DNA from: Monosiga brevicollis MX1
Lineage: Eukaryota > Opisthokonta > Choanoflagellata > Craspedida > Salpingoecidae
Length of the DNA: 64,000 nt
Direction: 5' to 3'
NCBI RefSeq assembly: GCF_000002865.3
Contig: NW_001865042.1
Coordinates: 596,914 to 660,913 of the forward strand
The notes under the pieces are model-generated. The model saw nothing but the letters and a program-made list of their open reading frames with translations, was not told the origin of the DNA and ran no database searches. A program made the translations under genes and the position numbers. Below are positions 24,834 through 43,443 of the stretch, piece by piece. Every line of letters begins with the position of its first letter. The first letter of the stretch is position 1.

Positions 24834-26695
24834 ATGCGCCGTTGTGGCGCACCTCCCACCTTCACCGCCTCTGCGCTGGTCAAAAGCGGGCTGCTCCTAT
24901 TTCTAGCTGGTGCATACCTACTCACAGCACCCGATGGCACCCAAGCACAAACACTGCTAGAGGAGCCACCTCTCCTGCCTCCGGCCATCATGCGCTTCAA
25001 CCGAACCCGGGATGGCAAAGAGGTGGTCCACATGTCCCGCCACGTGAACAACACGATGACCACCACCGATGCCATGCCCCCGCGCCCGCCGGCAGACGCG
25101 TCTATTGATGAGCTCTTTCAGGAAAACGTACGTGCTCCCGCCTCACCCCCTTCCCCCTTCTTCCATCCCATGCGGACGAAAAAGTTAAGAGGGAAGCAGC
25201 ATTCTTTTGCCCTCTCCGTCTGAAGCTTGCTAACGCCAGGAATGCCTGCAAATACAGTTGTACTTGCGCGAGATGCTGGCGCGCGCAGAACGCAAGGTGC
25301 CAGAGACCCCCTGGTGGCAGGATCGCCTTGATCAGCTCGGTTCCACCCCAAGTCCCCTCCGTGGAGAACTCGGCGTGCTGTTTGCTACCCCCATCTTTCG
25401 CACCAATATCAACCTTTTCTTCCCCAAAGAACGCGTCGCTGTAGGTCAATAACCTTGGCTCCTCCCCTTTGACATCTCCACCTCACCAGCCGCTATCAAG
25501 CCGCGGCTCAGACGTGCGCGCTTTCCTCGTTATTTGCTCACACACAAACTACTCTTTGCGAGCATAGGCCATCAATGCTCGGCTCCAAGCCTTCATCTTG
25601 AAGCACTACGCCGAAGTTGTCCGCGCTGGGCTTGAGCGTGACAATGTTGTTTTTGCCGACGCGAAAGTCTCCGTTCCACGCTGTGCGTTCCTGTCGCACA
25701 GCCTCGAGGCACCCTTGCTCCCTCGTACTCCATGCGCTTGGACAGAACTCCAGGCGAGCTAATCTTCTGTTTTCCCGCGTCCGTAGACAACAACGTCAAT
25801 AACGCCTTCTTTGAGCGCCAGCGCAGCATCAACAACAAGATTGCCGAGGAGCAAAACTACACCCCCGAAGGCTTCCTGGACGACTTGAAGGAGATGGCTG
25901 ATCTCAAGCTCTTCTGGCGCAAGTCCATCCGTTCTTTTTGGGAGAATGTTCCAGGTCGAGTCAAAGATATTGACACACTAGCCAATGAGAATACCAATCA
26001 GTTCTTTTACTGGGCCGCCGTCAATCACCATGGCATTGATCACCACACCCATGTGCACTACCGAGCGTTTATCAGCGGCGTCTACTATGTCAAGTGAGCC
26101 TCCCCTGTGCACCAGCAGATTTCTGTGCTGTTTGTTTGGGTCGTGGTGGAGCGCCACATGCCTGCCTCACGCCTTCTTCGCCACCTATTGATCAGGGTTC
26201 CACCGCTTGCCGGCGACTTTTGCCTCTACGACCCTCGCGGCTTTCCCCAGCATCCCTTTCACATTGAGAAGCAAATTGCCCCCGTCGAAGGTGCGCCGCC
26301 AACTTGTAGTTGCTGTGCCGCATCACGCGCCAATGCCTGCACCACTGCATCCACCGCCTTGTTTTTCTTGCCAATCAAACAGCAATGTCACGAAGCATCA
26401 AATCCGTGCTCTGTCCTCTGTCATCACAGGTGATCTGCACATCTTTCCCGGCTACGTTCCGCACTCGGTCAATCCAACTTTTGGTTCTGAGCCCCGAATT
26501 GCCATCGCCTTCAACCTCAACGTTCGTGAAATGCAGGCTTGGACCCATTCCTTCGGAGAACCGCTTTGTTTGCACCCACGTCTGACCAGGCTCTTGCTTC
26601 TCCGTCCTGCCATCCAACAGGGTGATCCCGATGCCTGGAAGGACATGGTGGACATTCAAATCTACTCCAATGTGTTTGCCAACTCCAAGCGTTAG
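24834..26695 (+). CDS. 2-oxoglutarate-Fe(II) oxygenase (2OG-FeII_Oxy_5 type), secretory
   Basis: Non-haem iron dioxygenase of the family with the LFxTPI/FPTPV opening. ATG 24834 gives a hydrophobic N terminus (LVKSGLLLFLAGAYLL), a signal peptide or anchor, so ER lumen or secretion is likely. Exons: 24834-25127, 25240-25440, 25568 to about 25682, about 25787-26093, 26196-26290, 26430-26520 and 26621-26695, all GT-AG. Key elements are GVLFATPIFRTNI, then HHTHVHYRAFISGVYYV with the first iron-binding His. GDFCLYDPRGF follows, then GDLHIFPGYVPHSVNP with the second His and PRIAIAFNLN with the Arg that binds 2OG. Iron and 2OG ligands are all present. The substrate is unknown; bacterial and phage relatives are mostly uncharacterised. 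Residues between exons 3 and 4 (25680-25790) are less certain. Confidence 0.8.
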
Positions 26696-27020
26696 GCTGG
26701 TTTTGGTCTCTTTGTATTATTAGGTGCCATGTAATTTGTCAGAGGGTCTCGTCTAAATTGTGATTGATTTGCGACAAGCGCGTTTGGACCTCGCGCTTGG
26801 TTGGATCAATTTTGGGTTTGCAAACCTTTTCTCATTTTTTTTTTTTGGTTTGGTTGTGTTGACACTTTTCGTGCATGAGAGTATATACGTGGCCCAACGC
26901 CGCTGCCGCATGAGGACAGGCGGGCGCGCGCGTGCAAGGGCGGCAATTGTAATTCCCATGTCCATTGAGCGTTGATTGAGAGAGCCTGTCCATGGGCGAA
27001 CCTGGCACGAGGGCGTGGCT
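26696..27020. other. Short convergent intergenic region
   Basis: 3' flanks of the oxygenase (+) and TRMT2A (-) genes. T-rich near 26830-26850. No gene seen. Confidence 0.5.
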
Positions 27021-29879
27021 TTACTCAAGTGCTTGGCGTGCTTGCCAGCGCTCGAGAGCTGCACCTCGCAGCAACAAAAGCACCACTTCCATGTGCGGTG
27101 TGTGAGGGAACAGGTCAACGGCACGCACACGAACCAACTGGAAGGGGTCACCCTGCCAGCGCTTGCTAGTTTTGCGGCACAAACTAGGGCAAAAAAAAAT
27201 CACACATCAGCGCACGATAAATTTTGGATGAGCATCGAGTGAGAATGGCTAGCAAGGCACCAAAGGGCCTGGCACGTACTCGACAATGTTGGTATGAGAT
27301 GCCTTGAAGTTGCAAGCCACATAAACAAGCCTAAGAATCAAATCAGACCCATGCATGAGCGCCCGGGCAAACTCGCTTTGAGCCTTCTTGTGAACACTTG
27401 TCCTTCCGAGAGGCAAACGTACTCTTCAAGCGGCTGACAGGAGCGGATGGCCCGCAGCACGTCACCGTCTACAACGGATTGTCAGATGAGTGGCAAGAAC
27501 GCATCCTATGATCCACCTACGAACCCCCCCCGGCTGCAGACCAACGGTTCAAACTTACGCAAGCCGCAGCGAGGCGGGTCAACAATGCCCACCACTCGTT
27601 CCTCTTGTACACCTGATTGCACAGCCCACAGCCCCATATGGGCCCACACAAGGATTGAGACGAGGCAAGAGGGAGGCCAAGCATTGTAGCAAAGGACGCC
27701 AGAGGGGCGCTGATGCAGTCAGACTAGGCATCAAAGTGACAACGTACGGGCAGCCACTTCAGGCATGGTCTTTTCCGCTCGGCCAGCAAAATAAGAGCAA
27801 TTGGTCAAGCCTAAGGCATGTGCAGTTGGGATTAGATCAGCAAGCTCCAGGTTTAGCGCACGTCTGGTCTCTGCAGGACTGTCTGTCAAGCGCACCGTTG
27901 AGTTCGGCATTGTGCTTCGCATCCTCCACGGCGGACTCAACCAGCTCAAAGCCAATGACGCGGCGGACGCGGTTGGCATACAGCTGCCCAATGGTGCCAG
28001 TGCCAGAGCAAATGTCTAGCAGGGCGCACTCGCGCTGGGCAACATCCTAAGGGGGTTGAAAAACAACCAAACAAACACCCGGGTGAGAATGGTCCTATTT
28101 TTGCAGCTTTCGCTCGAGCCTGACTGCAGTCATCATGAGCGAGTGTGCAATCTGCTATGATCCAGATGGGTCTGATCACCCACCGACAAGCCGGCCCAGT
28201 CGCCGACCAAGCGGTAGAGTTCCTCCGCCGCTGGGATGTTGACTGCGCATCAATGTCAAGAAGCCGGATGAGCAAGTCGCGAGAAAGGACAAAGCCAGAG
28301 TCGATGGCTTCAACTCAAGGGTCGCACCTTGGAAAAACGCATCCGGTGATACGCGGAATGTCAAGCCATTCATTGTTTCCAGCATTTGCTGTTGCATTCA
28401 AGTGACACGAAGCACGAGGTTACACTGAGGTTGAAGCAAGAGGGGCATACGGGGTGTCCACGACCTGGTGTCTTACCTGCTCGCCCAAGATTTGGTAGAT
28501 CGGACGTTCAGGGGCTGTCAAGCCCGACTGCGAGAAGGAAAAAAAGGATGCGAGAGAAGGAAAAGAGAAAGAGAGCGGAAAAGCCAGGTGTCATTGTATT
28601 CAGCACCACAGAGCAGACTGGTGGCAATGGATTTGCGGCAGTCGTCTGCGTTGAAGACTGACCGCCGAGTTGTCCACCTGCACCATGAGGTGCTGAAGAA
28701 TGTCGGGTTGTTCCTTTTGCTCAGCAGCGAAGAATGCGCGCATGGCAGCAATCTCCGCCTCAAATTGGTCTTCAGACAAGCCTTGCGAGGACATCTAAAA
28801 GCATGACCAGAGCAAAAGCCCGCCCAACAGGGATCGCGCAGAGGCGAGTCAACTGAGAACAAAGTCCAATGCCTTCCTTCTCAAAGCAAAGCTGACGGGC
28901 TCGACTGACCAGTAGCACGGACATGTGCTCCTCGTGAGTGGTTTTGCGCACCATCAACTGGCGAAAGTTGCCCTACAATCGGCATTTGATCGCTTGATGA
29001 GATGCTGAACCAAGTCCAAAAGCCCGGAGCATAGAGCAAGGGGTTTTTTTCATGCCAAAAGAGAGGGGCCAACCGAGTTGTTGGAGCGATCAAAGCCTTT
29101 GAGACTGCTCTTCTTCAAATAGGCCTACCAGAATCGAGGTGTGAGAAAAAGTGGAGCGGATTCACGATCTGTCCGGCAGTTGATGGTTGAGACTCTCGAG
29201 GCCTGTCATGTAGATTAAAAAAAGGCAAGACGGACCTCAACCACACGAGCGAGTCGTTTGAAAGACTCGGGAACATGGGGCACTTGCGTAGGGCGTTCAA
29301 CAGAGAGAATGCCCTCGACGAAACGACCCAGCTGAAAGCCCAGAATCTTGTCCTATGGGCAGATGCGGCACGAGTACTGCTGGGTCAGAAGAACGCGGTC
29401 ATGGGGCCAGGATTGTGCACTGCAATTTAGGGCTAGTACCTCGCCCTCAGGACTTCGGCCAACGGTAAACTCGCATTTGTTGCGATAGCCGTCTAGGACT
29501 GGTGAGCGCAGTGGGGCCTCAACATTGTACACGCGGGCCTGGCCTGTTTGAGCCCAAGGCACGCCGGCTCTAAACATTAAGCAAGACGTAAGAAATCAGC
29601 ACAGCTTCCAAGACCCTGGCGTTGGGAAAGGATGGGCATTGGGCGCACTTGGAAAGCTTGAGGTCGAGATCCGTCAGAATGTTGAGCTGCATGGCAATCA
29701 ACGCCGCCAATTAATGCTCAGTCAGCACTGTGTGGATATGCTTGACGAGTTGAAGCGAACATGGCAGAATGCGACGACAACAAACGGACCATGGCGTCGT
29801 GCTTGAGGTTAAGCTGCTCGGGGTAGGGCTTGTGCATATAAGGCGCCACCTGCACAAAATCATGCGAATTCGCGTTTGA

Positions 29880-29935
<56 letters not shown>

Positions 29936-31156
29936 GCATTCAACAAGATTCAACAAGACAGCCAACAACAAACAACTGATGAGGCACAGGTTGGCGGCGT
30001 TCTGGTAAAACTGAGCAAAAAGTAATGTGGAAAAGGCAAGGTATGGTCCAGGGCGGCACGTGGCGAGAAAATGAGCTTGCCTTGAGGGCGATCTGCTCCA
30101 CAGGTGGAAGGTCAGAAGGTATGTCGTTGGCCTTGGCGCGCTTTGCAACAGGTGCTGAGGCTGGGAGTTCAAAGGACGGAAAGGAGTGGGCAGGCAGACG
30201 CAATTTAATACCGATGCCAAGTCCTATTTCTAGAGCGAGGGTAAGATGGAGAAGGACTGGCATACGTGGCTCGCGACGAGGGGGGCGTTTGGCGGTGCTG
30301 GTTTGGGCCGAAAGCGTGCGGTTCCTGGCAAGGAGCATGGGTGCGTGGGGGGTCAGCTCTGGCGAGGAGACAGACGATGCGAAAATCGCGGAAAAGATAG
30401 AGCATGACGACGACAACAATGCCCACAGTCGAGAATACTGCAAATCCGGACACAGTGCAAGATGGGACGAATGGCGGCACTGACCGGTATTGAGTACCAT
30501 CGACAGCCGCTTGAAGAGCCTGCTGCTGCTCCTTATCGCGACACAGCACAAGCGCGGTGGGCTGGCCGGCGCGCTTGACAACTTTTTGGAATGTCTAATT
30601 GTTGATGGAGGGTAAAGATCGGACGTACAGAACGTGCGTCACTGCGACATCTTTAACGGGCAGGAGCTTGAGCACGCACACGAAAGACACAAAGGCACAA
30701 ACCACGTTGCGCTGGCGCAAGTGGGCTTTAATATCGGAGACTTGGGCGTGGCGAGGAATGTTGTTGAGGTGCACGCGTAGTTCGATCTCAGGAACAGCTG
30801 TCGCCCCAATACAAGCCGAAATGAATCCTTGGGGTGAGATGCGCGGTGCGATGCATGTGCGATGTGACTCTTCCGCGTCCATTCATCGATCCCGTACCGG
30901 GCGCTTCCGGAGGCATGGCGGCATCCGTTGCCGCAGCTTGCACCGGCGGCACAGCTTGCACCGGCGTGGCCTCGGTGGAAAGAAAGGCACCCATGACTCC
31001 CGGTCTATACCGTTTAACCCACACACCCTCCAAACGAGCTTCAGCAACAGCCGCAACGGCAGGCACGGAGACGGCAGGCAAGGAGACCCGGCCACCAACA
31101 GCGGGAACAACAAGACGAGCGCGGAAGAGGAGAGCCGACAACCACGCGCTCATCAT
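27021..31156 (-). CDS. TRMT2A: tRNA (uracil-5-)-methyltransferase homologue A
   Basis: SAM-dependent enzyme making m5U54 in the T-loop of tRNA. ATG 31156 starts MMSAWLSALLFRARLVVPA, which could be a mitochondrial leader or just an Ala/Arg-rich N terminus. An RRM-like segment follows (ELRVHLNNIPRHAQVSDIKA, then FQKVVKRAGQPTALVL). The family element VAPYMHKPYPEQLNLKH lies near 29850. The catalytic domain has SPVLDGYRNKCEFTVGRSPE near 29480, LTFRVSPDAFFQ near 28340, and the SAM motif LLDICSGTGTIGQLYA near 28000. Near 27330 it reads LVYVACNFKASHTNIVE, carrying the nucleophilic Cys (VSCNP in relatives). The end DPFQLVRVRAVDLFPHTPHM, then EVVLLLLR, is the family C terminus. About 12-15 exons, several short. 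The RRM plus catalytic domain order indicates TRMT2A rather than TRMT2B. Convergent with the oxygenase gene and divergent from TMC. Confidence 0.85.
29880..29936. repeat. (CAA)n trinucleotide array in a TRMT2A intron
   Basis: About 18 CAA units on the + strand (TTG on the gene strand), in an intron of the - strand TRMT2A gene. Poly-Cys/Leu frames across it are artefacts. Confidence 0.9.
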
Positions 31157-31867
31157 TCATCCGCCCGGCCCACAAATTGCTGACATTTTAGTTGTCAGAT
31201 GTCAGATGATTCGGTTACTTGTCAGATGATTCGGTTATTTGTCAGCTTGTTGGGTGTGGGAGGGGGGTCTGTGGTTGTGTGGCATGCTGGAGGTCTCATC
31301 TCTGGTTGACTGTAGGAAATATAGTGTAGTGGCTTTCAAGGTTTGGGCGAACCTCTCACAAAGATCAACCCCCAAGCTGCTCTCTCTGCCGCTCTCACCT
31401 GACAACCTTGAAATGGGGCGTCCCAAGAGGACCGACCACCCCATGTTTTGATTTTCAACCCCTCTTGGGCCCCTCCGCACCCTCGTCGCCGTCGCCCCTC
31501 TCCGTCGCTCAGCTCGCTCCCTCTGTGCGTTGAATCTACTCGAGCAGATAGACAGAGAGATAGATGGACGCAGAGAGAGCGTGTGTGGTGTGTGAAAGAT
31601 TATGAGCAAGGCTGCTCGCTGAGGCAGCTGGCCACCATATACGCCTGTTGATCGAGGAACGCCGGGATGGTGGATCAGGTAGATGGTGTTGGACGCTACT
31701 CTCTTCTTGTTCCTTGTATGAGCTGGTGGGGCAGCTCACCAGCTTCTGTTCTCATCGATGGCCAGTTTGCAGGTGCGCCTTTTTTCTGAGCGATTGCGAG
31801 CTGCCTAGTTTGATCTACGACATTGGTCGAGCCTCTGCTGTGTCGGCACCGCGTATCCCTCAGCGAC
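31157..31867. other. Divergent intergenic region of TRMT2A and TMC
   Basis: Contains two copies of a TCAGATGATTCGGTTA element (about 31203-31240) and purine-rich runs near 31545-31575, but no coding signal. Promoters for both genes are expected here. Confidence 0.5.
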
Positions 31868-34050
31868 ATGGCCTCCTTGGCTCTCAATCTCGACGAGAGT
31901 CGAGATGAGCCTAGCGAGACTCGAACCGACCCCGAAGCAGGCCGGCCGGTCTCTGGACTCACCAGTAGCACACAGCTGGCATTTTCAGCACACAGCACTC
32001 CACCCGCGTCACCTGCCCGCATCACCCCCACCCTCTTGATACCGGTGCAAGCCGCGGATGCTACACCGGCCTCGGACGCACACGCGAATGCTACACCAGC
32101 CTTGGACGCACACGCGGATTCTATTGGCTTGGAATCTGGTCTCGTGGCCTCTCCTCATAGCTCCAATGGTGCCGGTCATGTCATTCACTTGAACGTCAGT
32201 AATGGTCCGAATGAGCCTCAGGGCCTACCGGCTTGGGGCTCCATTCGTAGCCGTGGCAGCCAAAGCGGGCTGACGCCCCTTGTTACCGCTGGACGGGGAA
32301 TACCTCCAACTGAGGGGCACCACATTCGCTTTGGTGAAGCCATCGTGCATATGGATGCCGTCGAGGTTGACAACCGTGCGAACCCCTCGCGCAGGGAGGT
32401 CGGTGTTCAAGCAACAGAGTTGGATGAGACCCTCATCAATGCCTTGCCCAGTACGCGAGCCGTGCAATTTCAACATCACAATCTTGCACGAGAGATGAAG
32501 GAGCAGCAAGGTCGTTTGCAGTCGGCCCACACCAGTCGTCGCGCTAGCCAGCGAGTGCTCCAGCGCATGGTGTCTCGCCGCAAACACAGCCGCGTTGCTC
32601 CTCTTCTGGATGACATGGACCTTGATATTGACGCGCCTACGCGCTTGAAAAACAGGTTGGCTTTTTTTTCAATTTTTTTTTTTTTTTTCAATAATATTCG
32701 GACCCTGCTAAGTTCCTGGTCCACTTTTGGTGTTGCTGCGATGATGCTGGTGACCCATGAGTGTATCAAGTCAATGGAATTCTGATGTCTGTCTTTGGCT
32801 GCTGGCACCATAGAGACAACGTGCGAGCTAACCTCAAGGGCTGGCGTCTCGTGTGGTATGACTTTCGTACCTGGGTCCAGATGCAGCGCCACAAACGCCG
32901 TGATCCCATTCCCATCTGGCGCAGTGCCATCAAAGACATTGAGGGCCAGTTCGGCAGTACCCTCACCTCCTTCTTCGTCTTTCTCCGGTGCGTGCCTGGG
33001 TGCCTGGGTGCCCGCTCTTGAGGCCCTCCACCCCGGCCTCTAATTCCGACATTGCTGTTCTCATTGTGGTGGCATCTGCCAATCGGTGGCGCCAGCTGGT
33101 TGTTCTTGCTCAATGCAATGTTGGCCATGCTGATCTCTTGCGTCATCACTATCCCTACGCTCATTACTTTTGACTACCAAACGCGCATTACGGAGCGCTT
33201 CCAATGGTGCGGCTGCTTTACTTCAACTTGCCTTGCTTGTCAGCGCCAAAGCTACTTCGATAACATGATTGCGATACACAGGTTTAATCTCTTTGACGGC
33301 GAGGGCGCCATGGGCGAATCATGGGCCTTCTTTGGCGTAAGGCGACTGATTTCACTGCAGCGTTGAGGCCGCCGCGACTCACTCGCTCTCTACACAAGCT
33401 GTAGCTCATCTTGCGTGCCCTCTTCTTTGCAACAGGGCTACGATGCTGTCGTCGACAATACCTATCGCATGGATCTGATGTACATCCTGACCATGATTGT
33501 TCTCTTCATTGGATGCTTCGTGTTTGTGGTCAACAACATAGCCAATGCTATTGGAAACCTCTCCTCGTCTGGCTCCTTGGTCAAAGTGGTTAGTTTCTTG
33601 CCTCCCCGCCCAAAGCGCTCGCCCCGAACCCAGCCGTTGAAAAGTCCCACAGTCTCCTCACCACTCGAGGGCTCGACGTTTTGTGTTCTCGTGCCCAGAG
33701 CGTTCGATATCCATTTGCCACCATCATGTTTACTTCCTGGGACCACAGCTTCACTTCGAATGAGGTAAAGGCGTGTGCTTTTCCTTCCCACCTCATCCAT
33801 AACACAACTTCAACGTCGAGCCAAAGTTCAAACGAGTGCACGCTTGGCTTGCGGCGCTTGGCACAGGGCGTGGAAACCCTGCAAAACACTATTCAACAAG
33901 CATTTTTCGAAACTCTGGCCGAGAAGCGGGCCAAAGAGGAGCTACAAGAGATGCGCGATACTCCTTGGCGTCAAAAGGCACGCCTTTACGGTATGTTTGT
34001 GGGGTCCACCGTGCCGGCGGGCCGTCATTGCCCATCTTGATCCGGCTTTG

Positions 34051-34091
<41 letters not shown>

Positions 34092-35723
34092 TTTACACAC
34101 TAGTTGGTGTAGCTGCGGCCCTCAAACACCTGTAATTCTTTGTGTGCGGTTTCAGGTTTTCGAGCGTTGGCATGGTTCATTTGGATGACACTGGTAGCCA
34201 GTGCGTTTGTGGCGGTCTGGTTTGTTGTGCAAGAGAGCACAACGAGTGGCCAGCAGACGGTGGTGCAGACCTACGGTCCGACTGCAGTCTTTTCTTTTAT
34301 TAATGGCGCACTTCCATATCCCATCAAAAAGCTGCCCGTGTTCTTAGAGCACTACAAGCACCCTAAAACTGAAATGGCAGTAAGTACTGGCCTTTTCGCG
34401 CCGAGCAGAGCTCAAGGGGATCCCAATTGGGACGAGGTCATGACCAAGAAGTGACCAAAGAACAACCTTGGTGGTGTTGATTGCCTCAATCCCGCATGCT
34501 CGATGCTTTTTCCTAGATTACCATTCTGCGCACGTTCTTGTTGCGCATTTTGACCATTTATGCCCTGCTCTACGGCTTTTTTACCAAATATGAGCTGGAT
34601 GCTGTTCAGCTGCCCAGTTACAACGGCACCGCCTACGTGTCTCAGGTTCAGTCACTGCCCCAAACCGTGCTCGCAATAGGAGGTTGCACTTTGTGGCTCA
34701 GTTGGGTCTGGTGACTCTTGGTCGTTGGTACGCATCCACTCCATAGGCAGAATGTGCCGGCACACGGGTGGGGCAAGACTTGTGGAAGCTCATCATTGTG
34801 GACACAGTCGTGTCAATCTGCCAGCGTTTCGGTGCCACCCTGTTCTTCTACATTGTGTACAAACACCGTGTCCAGCTTGAGGTCATCCAGTCTGTGTTGG
34901 GCCTTGTCTATCGCCAAGGTATGTCTGTACTGCCACTGAACCACTGTCTTGGCACTCCAGACCCTTGGAACTCTTTCGTTGATCTCACACGGATGTTTCA
35001 AATCTGCGGCAGGCCTCATTTGGGTCGGCATGGTCTTTTGCCCAATTCTTCCCGTCCTGGCCATGCTGACCAATATTATTTATTTTTACTTCTTTCTGGC
35101 CTTGGTGAGTGCAAGCATGTTTACGTCAAGCAAAAAGGCACAGTGGTGCTTTCAGTCTGCTCAGCATTCTATCAGTGCACCCCTATTCTCATGATGGGTG
35201 TCGTTGTGGCCGCGCTTCTGGATCAGGTCAAGCGAATTTGTCGACCGCCAGACAAGCGGTTTGTCCAAAACCGAAACAACACTTTTTTCATGTTCTGTCT
35301 TGCCAGCACCCTCTTCTTCGTGGCCATTCCCGTTGCGTGGGCGCTAAAGGTTTATGACCCCAACTGCGGGCCCTATGCCCAGAGCCGTTACGAGTCAGCC
35401 TTTGACGGCATTTGGGAGTGGGTGAAGGACCAACGCACGTCCTTCCAAGACTTTATCGCCACTCTGACCGACCCGGTGCTCGTGTGCGGCGTCTTCATCA
35501 TGCTTGGTACGTGTTCTCCCGACCAAGCGTACCTGTTGTTGGTGTGACTCGGTCTGCGCTCACTTTGCTTTGCTCACGCACTCACCCTCGGCCTTTAGGT
35601 GTTGCTTTCCGAGCCCAACACGTGCGCCTCGAGCGTACCCGACACAAGTATTATGAAATCTACACCGAGATTCAACAGTTGCGTCGGGACAAACGCTTCC
35701 TGCTGGAGAAGAAAACAAACTGA
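31868..35723 (+). CDS. Transmembrane channel-like (TMC) protein
   Basis: Multipass protein of the TMC/TMEM16 superfamily; animal TMC1/2 form the mechanotransduction pore of hair cells. ATG 31868 starts MASLALNLDESRDEP. The cytosolic N terminus (about 270 residues) is Thr/Ala/His-rich with a duplicated 33-bp segment near 32056-32121. Exons then encode WRSAIKDIEGQFGSTLTSFF and repeated hydrophobic helices (LLNAMLAMLISCVITIPTLI, DLMYILTMIVLFIGCFVFVV, RALAWFIWMTLVASAFVAVW, FLLRILTIYALLYGFF). The family signature ECAGTRVGQDLWKLIIVDTV near 34760 corresponds to CWETxVGQELYxLxxxD of animal TMCs. GLIWVGMVFCPILPVLAMLT and two more helices follow. The C terminus is a charged helix (YYEIYTEIQQLRRDKR) ending at 35723. 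About 12 exons. Joins near 32660-32815 and 33600-33850 are tentative. Confidence 0.85.
34053..34090. repeat. Poly-T tract in a TMC intron
   Basis: A homopolymer of about 38 T in the intron before the GFRALAWF exon, longer than a normal polypyrimidine tract. Length may be unreliable. Confidence 0.85.
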
Positions 35724-36439
35724 AGGTCTACATCCAGCTGATAATAATTGGCCTTCTCGCTAGCGACGAGGCAAGCTCGTTTGCTTCCTGTTCGTGCATT
35801 TCATTCCATTTTTTGACTGACTATGATCATGATCGTCGTCGTTGTTGTAAAGGAAACTGTTGTTTTATTCGCAAGCCACTTGCACGCACTAAACGTTATT
35901 CGATTTTTATTTTTTTCATATCTTCCCGAGTTGAGGCCAAGTTGAGTCGCACAGAGGCATATACTACAAGGCAAAACAGCGGGACACACAATCCTGTCCT
36001 CGCACTCCCAAAAAGGAGGGTCGGTCAGCCAAGACCGTGTCGGCCTCCTGTATAGCTGGCCCTCGGGACCCAGGTGATCGGACAAGAAAACCACGCCCAA
36101 TGTCATTAACATACAAAGAGCATACAGATGGGTTTCGGGCACAATCGCGAAGAAGAGAGATGAGCAAAAGCTGGACTAGATCAGACACGAGAACGGCAGA
36201 ACACAGATACACACACACAAAAAAAAAGGACGGAAGGGCAGAAGCACCAATAGAGCACTGTCATCTGCAGCTTGGCAGCAAAATCGGTGCCAGGTGCCAT
36301 TTGAAGGTTGCAAATAATGCCGCTCAACCACCTTTGAGCTCAGAAAGGGCTAGTCGTCGTTGAACGCCAATGCCTCTCAAAGCGTCAAGACCAATTTTCG
36401 AGTTGTTCTGGCGTGGTGTTTGAGGGCAACAAGGTGTGA
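35724..36439. other. Convergent intergenic region, no gene seen
   Basis: 3' flanks of TMC (+) and NDUFB11 (-). AT-rich near 35810-35930. Open frames are short and without domain signal. Confidence 0.5.
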
Positions 36440-36932
36440 CTACTGCTTTTGCTGCTCCAAACGAGCCTTGGCCGTGGCCATGGCGATGGTTTCCACACTA
36501 GCGCGCAAGTAACAAAGAGCAGTTGACATGTGAGTTCAAACAACCGGCATGCACGAGGCGGCTTCAGGCATCACAGCAGGTTGTGGGAGCGCATGTGCTG
36601 GCTCTTCTGAAACCTTCTCGAGGGTTGCGGGATAACAAACCTCGTGTCGGGCCGGTAAGCGACGCCAATAACCATGAGAACGAGAGCCAGACCCATGCCA
36701 CCCATGTAAATGCCCTCCCAGGCCTCAACCTTGCGCGCACCAGGCTGAAGGGATGGCGGGATGAGCGTTGTGAACGAGCAGCACACGCCAAAGCAAGAGC
36801 ACAAAGACCTACCTTTTCGCCGAAAAGCAGGCCATTGGGAGGCTGAGGACCAGTGGGAGCGTGGTGCGCATCGCCACCACGGCGGGCCATCTGGCGCAGA
36901 GGGCGCAGCATCTGTCGCATGGTCGCTGCCAT
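36440..36932 (-). CDS. NDUFB11: NADH:ubiquinone oxidoreductase ESSS subunit (NDUFB11-like)
   Basis: Small accessory subunit of the membrane arm of mitochondrial complex I. ATG 36932 starts an Arg-rich leader (MAATMRQMLRPLRQMARRGG), as expected for mitochondrial import. Then come PPNGLLFGEK and, after an intron starting at 36812, PGARKVEAWEGIYMGGMGLA and the single membrane helix. YRPDT follows, then the last exon VETIAMATAKARLEQQKQ. This matches the GWLFGEKP...EDWE...YKPDTSIxxWAxxEAxxRLE pattern of fungal ESSS proteins as I remember it. Three exons with consistent phases, about 95 residues. An ATG at 36953 in the same frame is an alternative start. Confidence 0.75.
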
Positions 36933-36957
36933 TGTGCTCTTATGCCAAATCAATAAA

Positions 36958-36958
<1 letters not shown>

Positions 36959-37016
<58 letters not shown>

Positions 37017-37144
37017 GAGAGTCAGAGAGAGAGTCAGAGAGAGAGTCAGAGAGAGAGAGAGAGAGTCAGAGAGAGCAGAGAGAGAGTCAGAGAGAGAGTC
37101 GGAGAGAGAGAGAGAGAGTCAGAGAGAGAGAGAGAGAGTCAGAG
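36959..37144. repeat. (GA)n array with periodic GTCA interruptions
   Basis: A purine-rich array begins as pure (GA)n at about 36959-37011 and then continues as GAGAGAGTCAGA units to about 37144. It starts about 27 bp upstream of the NDUFB11 ATG. The regular spacing of the GTCA variants indicates secondary expansion of a mutated unit. Confidence 0.9.
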
Positions 37145-37681
37145 CGAACGAGAGAACAAAAGAACCAAAGAAAGAGGCAAAAAGCGCTTAAATTTCAATT
37201 AGCTTGGCGTTAAAAGTATCTGGTTCAAGCATTCAAAAACGTAGGAAGGGAGACTTGTTGAAAACAGGTGTTTCCACTCCTCCTGCGTTTTGGCTGACAG
37301 CTGGTAGCAAAGCGAGAATCATGGTGTACAAAGTGTAGCCAAAGGCACAGTATCGCTGAGACGACCCGTTGAGAGACGGGGTCGACGGATTTCGTTTCTC
37401 ATCTCGTCTGGCTCCTCAATCTCAAATCACGCGCGCGCAGGACGGGGGAAGCGTGGCGGTGTGCTGAATGCATTTACAGAGAGAAGCAGACACTGATTGT
37501 GGTGGTGTTGCTTGACGCCGTGTGTTATTGTGAGCGAGGCTGAGACCATCGACGAAGGACTTGCAGGCGATAGAGGCGACGCCCTTGATGCGCACAGCAA
37601 GCGCAAATGGACTGAAAGCTCTCGTGGCACCAGGGTGAAGCCTGGCAGCAGTGGTCGCGCTGAGGCGTCATCGTCAGCGAC
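37145..37681. other. Promoter-side interval, no gene seen
   Basis: Between the GA array and the ATG of the zinc-finger/WD40 gene. Open frames are short and no domain is recognised. Confidence 0.45.
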
Positions 37682-43443
<5,762 letters not shown>

